Origin: Candidatus Woesearchaeota archaeon
Lineage (GTDB): Archaea > Nanoarchaeota > Nanoarchaeia > Woesearchaeales > UBA11576
Direction of reading: 5' to 3'
Length of the DNA: 6,793 bases
NCBI GenBank assembly: GCA_013331125.1
Contig: DUGW01000075.1
Span: forward strand, 1 to 6,793
Both the position numbers and the translations under genes were made by a program. Below the pieces are notes generated by a model. It did not search any database. It was not told where the DNA came from and saw only the letters and a program-made list of their open reading frames with translations. Below, in pieces: positions 4,631 to 6,793 of the stretch (the first letter of the stretch is position 1; the number at the start of each line of letters is the position of its first letter).

Positions 4631-5830
4631 ATGGGCGATATTGGTGACAAGGACGATGTCTGGTATGAGTATATTCAGCCTACTGCTGAAGGAAAGTATG
4701 AAGCCATCTGTTTTCTTAACCGTAGGAGTGGCCAGCTGAAGTTCCGTGGCCAGATGGGTGTTGATGTCATCCGTCAACTGATTGAACCCTGGGGTACTGT
4801 GATCGAGACTAGGTCTCCCGGCCATCTTAAGCGTCTTATCCATGATCTTCCTCCCACTAATGGGAATGTCCGTATTCTTATGACTGCTTCTGGTGATGGT
4901 GGTTTCAAACAGCTCACCACTGCCCTTGACGATCTTGTGGTTGATGGCAATGGCAAGGATCATCTCATGAACAGGAACATCCTCTACATCGTTGATACAG
5001 GGACCATAGGTTTCATCAACCAGCTTGTCCTTAGTGAGTCCAAGAGGTTGGCTGATAAGAGGCCTTGGTTCCATACTTACGAGTCTGGTCTCAAGGAGGT
5101 CGGTGATGCCATCATGGCACGTGAGCCTCTTCAGGTTATGTGGATGCCTCAGATGATGGTGTCTTCGACTTACAGGGATGATCAGGGCAGGGAGGTCGAG
5201 GGTCATCAGCGTACCTGTGTCCTTGCTGACGGGGCGATCACCACTTTCATCGACAGGTATGAGCAGGCTAGGGCAGGACTGCGTTACGTCCCTGGTCAGC
5301 TCGTCGCCGCCGGTATGCTTGTGAAGGGTGTGGCCTGCAAAGGTCTTGAAGCCCTTACTTTTGGGAGGTTCAGAGACACTTACACTCCGGATTTCTTGAA
5401 GATGAGAGAGGGCGCGATAACTGTCAACGGTGTCCGTCACGAGGGAGAATATAATGTCATGCTCATAACCAGTATACCTATGCGTATGGACCTGCCTGGT
5501 TTCAGGATGGATCCTTGTGCCCGTCTTCCTCCCCTGAAGAAGCCTTACTTCAGTCTCATGGTGTATTGGGGCAGGATCACCATGGATGATTTCATCAAGA
5601 ACAGGGGGGCTCTTCAGCGGGGCGAGAAGATAGAAATACCGGGTCTTGTCTCAGAAGTCACTAATGGTGCTGTCATCCTTAATTATGCAGAACCTCGAAG
5701 CCGGTTTGTCGCTGACGGAGAACTTGATGTTCACGGGAGCATCGTCACCATAGAACCTGGTTTTGGTGTCAACATGGTCATGAGGACCTATACAAATGGT
5801 ACCCGGGGCATTGATGATAGGGTCGCTTAG
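4631..5830 (+). CDS. diacylglycerol/sphingosine-kinase-like protein with altered nucleotide motif
   Basis: A 399-residue protein resembling the DAGK catalytic-domain family (lipid kinases such as YegS, DgkB and sphingosine kinase), which phosphorylate a lipid hydroxyl with ATP at the inner membrane face. In order: EAICFLNRRSGQ (24-35) matches the NPxSG strand; ASGDGGFKQL (86-95) sits where GGDGT and the following helix are expected; DTGTIGFINQLV (122-133) corresponds to the GTxND region; and SRFVADGELDVHG (357-369) followed by IVTIEPGFGV (371-380) matches the C-terminal DGE and closing strands. Two signature positions are changed (GGDGT to SGDGG, GTGND to GTIGF), so substrate and even activity are uncertain. 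Length is slightly above the usual 290-350. No membrane helix is evident. It is transcribed divergently from the signal peptidase and overlaps the convergent hisS stop by 4 bp. An NAD-kinase-like relative is a less likely alternative. Confidence 0.68.
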   Translation: MGDIGDKDDVWYEYIQPTAEGKYEAICFLNRRSGQLKFRGQMGVDVIRQLIEPWGTVIETRSPGHLKRLIHDLPPTNGNVRILMTASGDGGFKQLTTALDDLVVDGNGKDHLMNRNILYIVDTGTIGFINQLVLSESKRLADKRPWFHTYESGLKEVGDAIMAREPLQVMWMPQMMVSSTYRDDQGREVEGHQRTCVLADGAITTFIDRYEQARAGLRYVPGQLVAAGMLVKGVACKGLEALTFGRFRDTYTPDFLKMREGAITVNGVRHEGEYNVMLITSIPMRMDLPGFRMDPCARLPPLKKPYFSLMVYWGRITMDDFIKNRGALQRGEKIEIPGLVSEVTNGAVILNYAEPRSRFVADGELDVHGSIVTIEPGFGVNMVMRTYTNGTRGIDDRVA

Positions 5831-6793
5831 CCCATCAACTTCTTCCTGACTTCATCGAGGCTTAACAGCCCCTCTTCTCCAGACGTCATGTCCTTCAGCT
5901 TGTACTTCCCTTGTTTTAGTTCATCCTCGCCGACGAACAGCACATAAGGGATGCTTAGTGCATTGCAGTAGTTCAGGTTCTTGCTCACTCCTTTCCCTGC
6001 AATGTCCATCTCTGCCTTGATCCCTGCGTCCCTTAGCTCTTCGACTATCTTGACGCTCTCCTTCACAGTCCCTATAGGCACTACGAAGAGTTCTGTGACT
6101 GTCTTCTTCTCTGTTATCTTTCCCTGCTTCTGCAGCATCACCGTTATCGGTTCCAGTCCGAAGCTGATCCCTACTGCCGGGAACTCCTGATTGCCTTCGA
6201 GGAAGTCTCCTATCATCTTGTTGTATCTTCCTCCTCCTCCGAGGCTGGACGTGAATTCAGAGTCTTTCATGAATATCTCGAACACTGTGCCTGTGTAATA
6301 TGCCAGTCCTCGTGCGAGTGCCAGGTTGAATTCCACCCCTTCTCCGTCGCAGTATGACAGCACCTGTTCCATCTCCTCTACTCCCTGTTTTCCTTCATCG
6401 CTTGTCAGCACCTTCTTGAGGTACTCGACCTTATCGGTATTGCTTCCTCTGAACTTGAATATCTCGAGCAGCTTGTCCATCTGTTCTGTCGTGACTCCTT
6501 TCTCCCTGAATTCCTTCTCGATCTCTCCTTCGCTTATCTTCTTGAACTTGTCCACTGTGACTATCACGTCTGTCACCATGCCTTCTGGGATGCCTGCCTC
6601 TTTTATTATCCCGTTCAGCACCTTCCTGTTGCTGACTTCCACTTCGACGTCCAGTTCCAGCTCCTTGAATACGCGCTTCGCTATGAGTATGCATTCCGCG
6701 TCTGCTATCATGTTCTTTGTCCCTACGACATCCACGTCGCACTGGTAGAATTCCCGGTAGCGTCCCCGCTGGGGACGGTCCGCACGCCAGACC
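5827..6793 (-). CDS. hisS: histidyl-tRNA synthetase, N-terminus missing at the window edge
   Basis: Class II synthetase that charges tRNA(His) in the cytosol. The frame runs past the window edge, giving 321 residues from the first full codon at 6792; the internal GTG at 6735 is not the start. Motif 2 is at the edge (RADRPQRGRYREFYQCD). A histidine-site motif ARGLAYYTGTVFE lies at about 160-172, SSLGGGGRYN at about 182-191, and the motif 3 region PAVGISFGLEPI at about 205-216. An HGTP-type anticodon-binding domain (TELFVVPIGT to the end, about 234-321) closes the protein. The usual motif 3 arginine (GxxR/GLER) is proline here (codon CCG). Its absence could be lineage-typical or a sign of altered ATP binding. 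The TAA stop (5829-5827) overlaps the stop of the convergent lipid-kinase-like gene. Motif 1 and the promoter are outside the window. Confidence 0.95.
   Translation of the reverse strand, partial: VWRADRPQRGRYREFYQCDVDVVGTKNMIADAECILIAKRVFKELELDVEVEVSNRKVLNGIIKEAGIPEGMVTDVIVTVDKFKKISEGEIEKEFREKGVTTEQMDKLLEIFKFRGSNTDKVEYLKKVLTSDEGKQGVEEMEQVLSYCDGEGVEFNLALARGLAYYTGTVFEIFMKDSEFTSSLGGGGRYNKMIGDFLEGNQEFPAVGISFGLEPITVMLQKQGKITEKKTVTELFVVPIGTVKESVKIVEELRDAGIKAEMDIAGKGVSKNLNYCNALSIPYVLFVGEDELKQGKYKLKDMTSGEEGLLSLDEVRKKLMG

Noticed and set aside
4577..5440. 287-codon minus-strand open frame opposite the lipid-kinase-like gene
   Set aside because: It is antisense to a gene with clear family motifs, has no recognisable domains and no promoter or Shine-Dalgarno sequence. 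The strand bias that depletes stop codons explains its length.
6326..6748. 140-codon plus-strand frame and an overlapping 103-codon minus-strand frame (6431-6742) over hisS
   Set aside because: Both are shadows of hisS. One translates to Ser/Thr-rich, the other to Arg/Gly-rich low complexity without domains.
1..6793. CRISPR array, insertion sequence, toxin-antitoxin or phage genes
   Set aside because: I saw no regularly spaced direct repeats, terminal inverted repeats, transposase or phage motifs, or paired small genes in any frame.

Overview
The window looks like ordinary chromosome from an archaeon, probably a DPANN-type lineage such as Woesearchaeota or Pacearchaeota. The evidence is a NurA-type repair nuclease, a type II (archaeal/eukaryotic-type) methionine aminopeptidase, a signal peptidase with the archaeal Ser-His-Asp active site rather than the bacterial Ser-Lys dyad, and TATA boxes about 25 bp before start codons (leaderless promoters). 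Base composition looks moderate. The lineage is an inference from protein character, not a database match. I see no plasmid, phage, transposon, CRISPR or toxin-antitoxin signature.

Layout, left to right. (1) 1-132 (+) is the C-terminal end of a membrane protein resembling the MgtC/SapB family. (2) 220-1275 (+) is a NurA-family nuclease with its own TATA box. (3) Facing it across a 27-bp A/T-rich gap is a block of four minus-strand genes, in order of transcription: signal peptidase (4448-3939), a diverged Nudix-like protein (3903-2923), methionine aminopeptidase (2854-1964) and a four-helix membrane protein with a cysteine-rich outer loop (1953-1303). (4) A 182-bp divergent promoter region (4449-4630) separates the signal peptidase from (5) a diverged diacylglycerol/sphingosine-kinase-like protein (4631-5830, +). 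(6) That gene converges, with overlapping stop codons, on histidyl-tRNA synthetase (6793-5827, -), whose N-terminus lies outside the window.

How the genes fit together. Signal peptidase removes signal peptides from exported proteins, and methionine aminopeptidase trims the N-terminus of cytosolic proteins, so the minus-strand block has a loose protein-maturation theme. The membrane protein starts 10 bp after the aminopeptidase stop and its Shine-Dalgarno sequence overlaps that stop, so these two are probably translationally coupled. The aminopeptidase also has its own TATA box, downstream of a GC hairpin that follows the Nudix-like gene. NurA normally works with the HerA helicase in DNA end resection, but HerA is not in view. 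HisRS and the lipid-kinase-like gene have no evident functional link.

The points most worth a second look are family proteins with altered signature residues (Nudix box, GGDGT motif of the lipid kinase, class II motif 3 of HisRS, an extra glycine between two metal ligands of the aminopeptidase) and a strong strand-linked T/A bias that gives plus- and minus-strand genes different codon preferences. I found nothing that I would call a new biological system.
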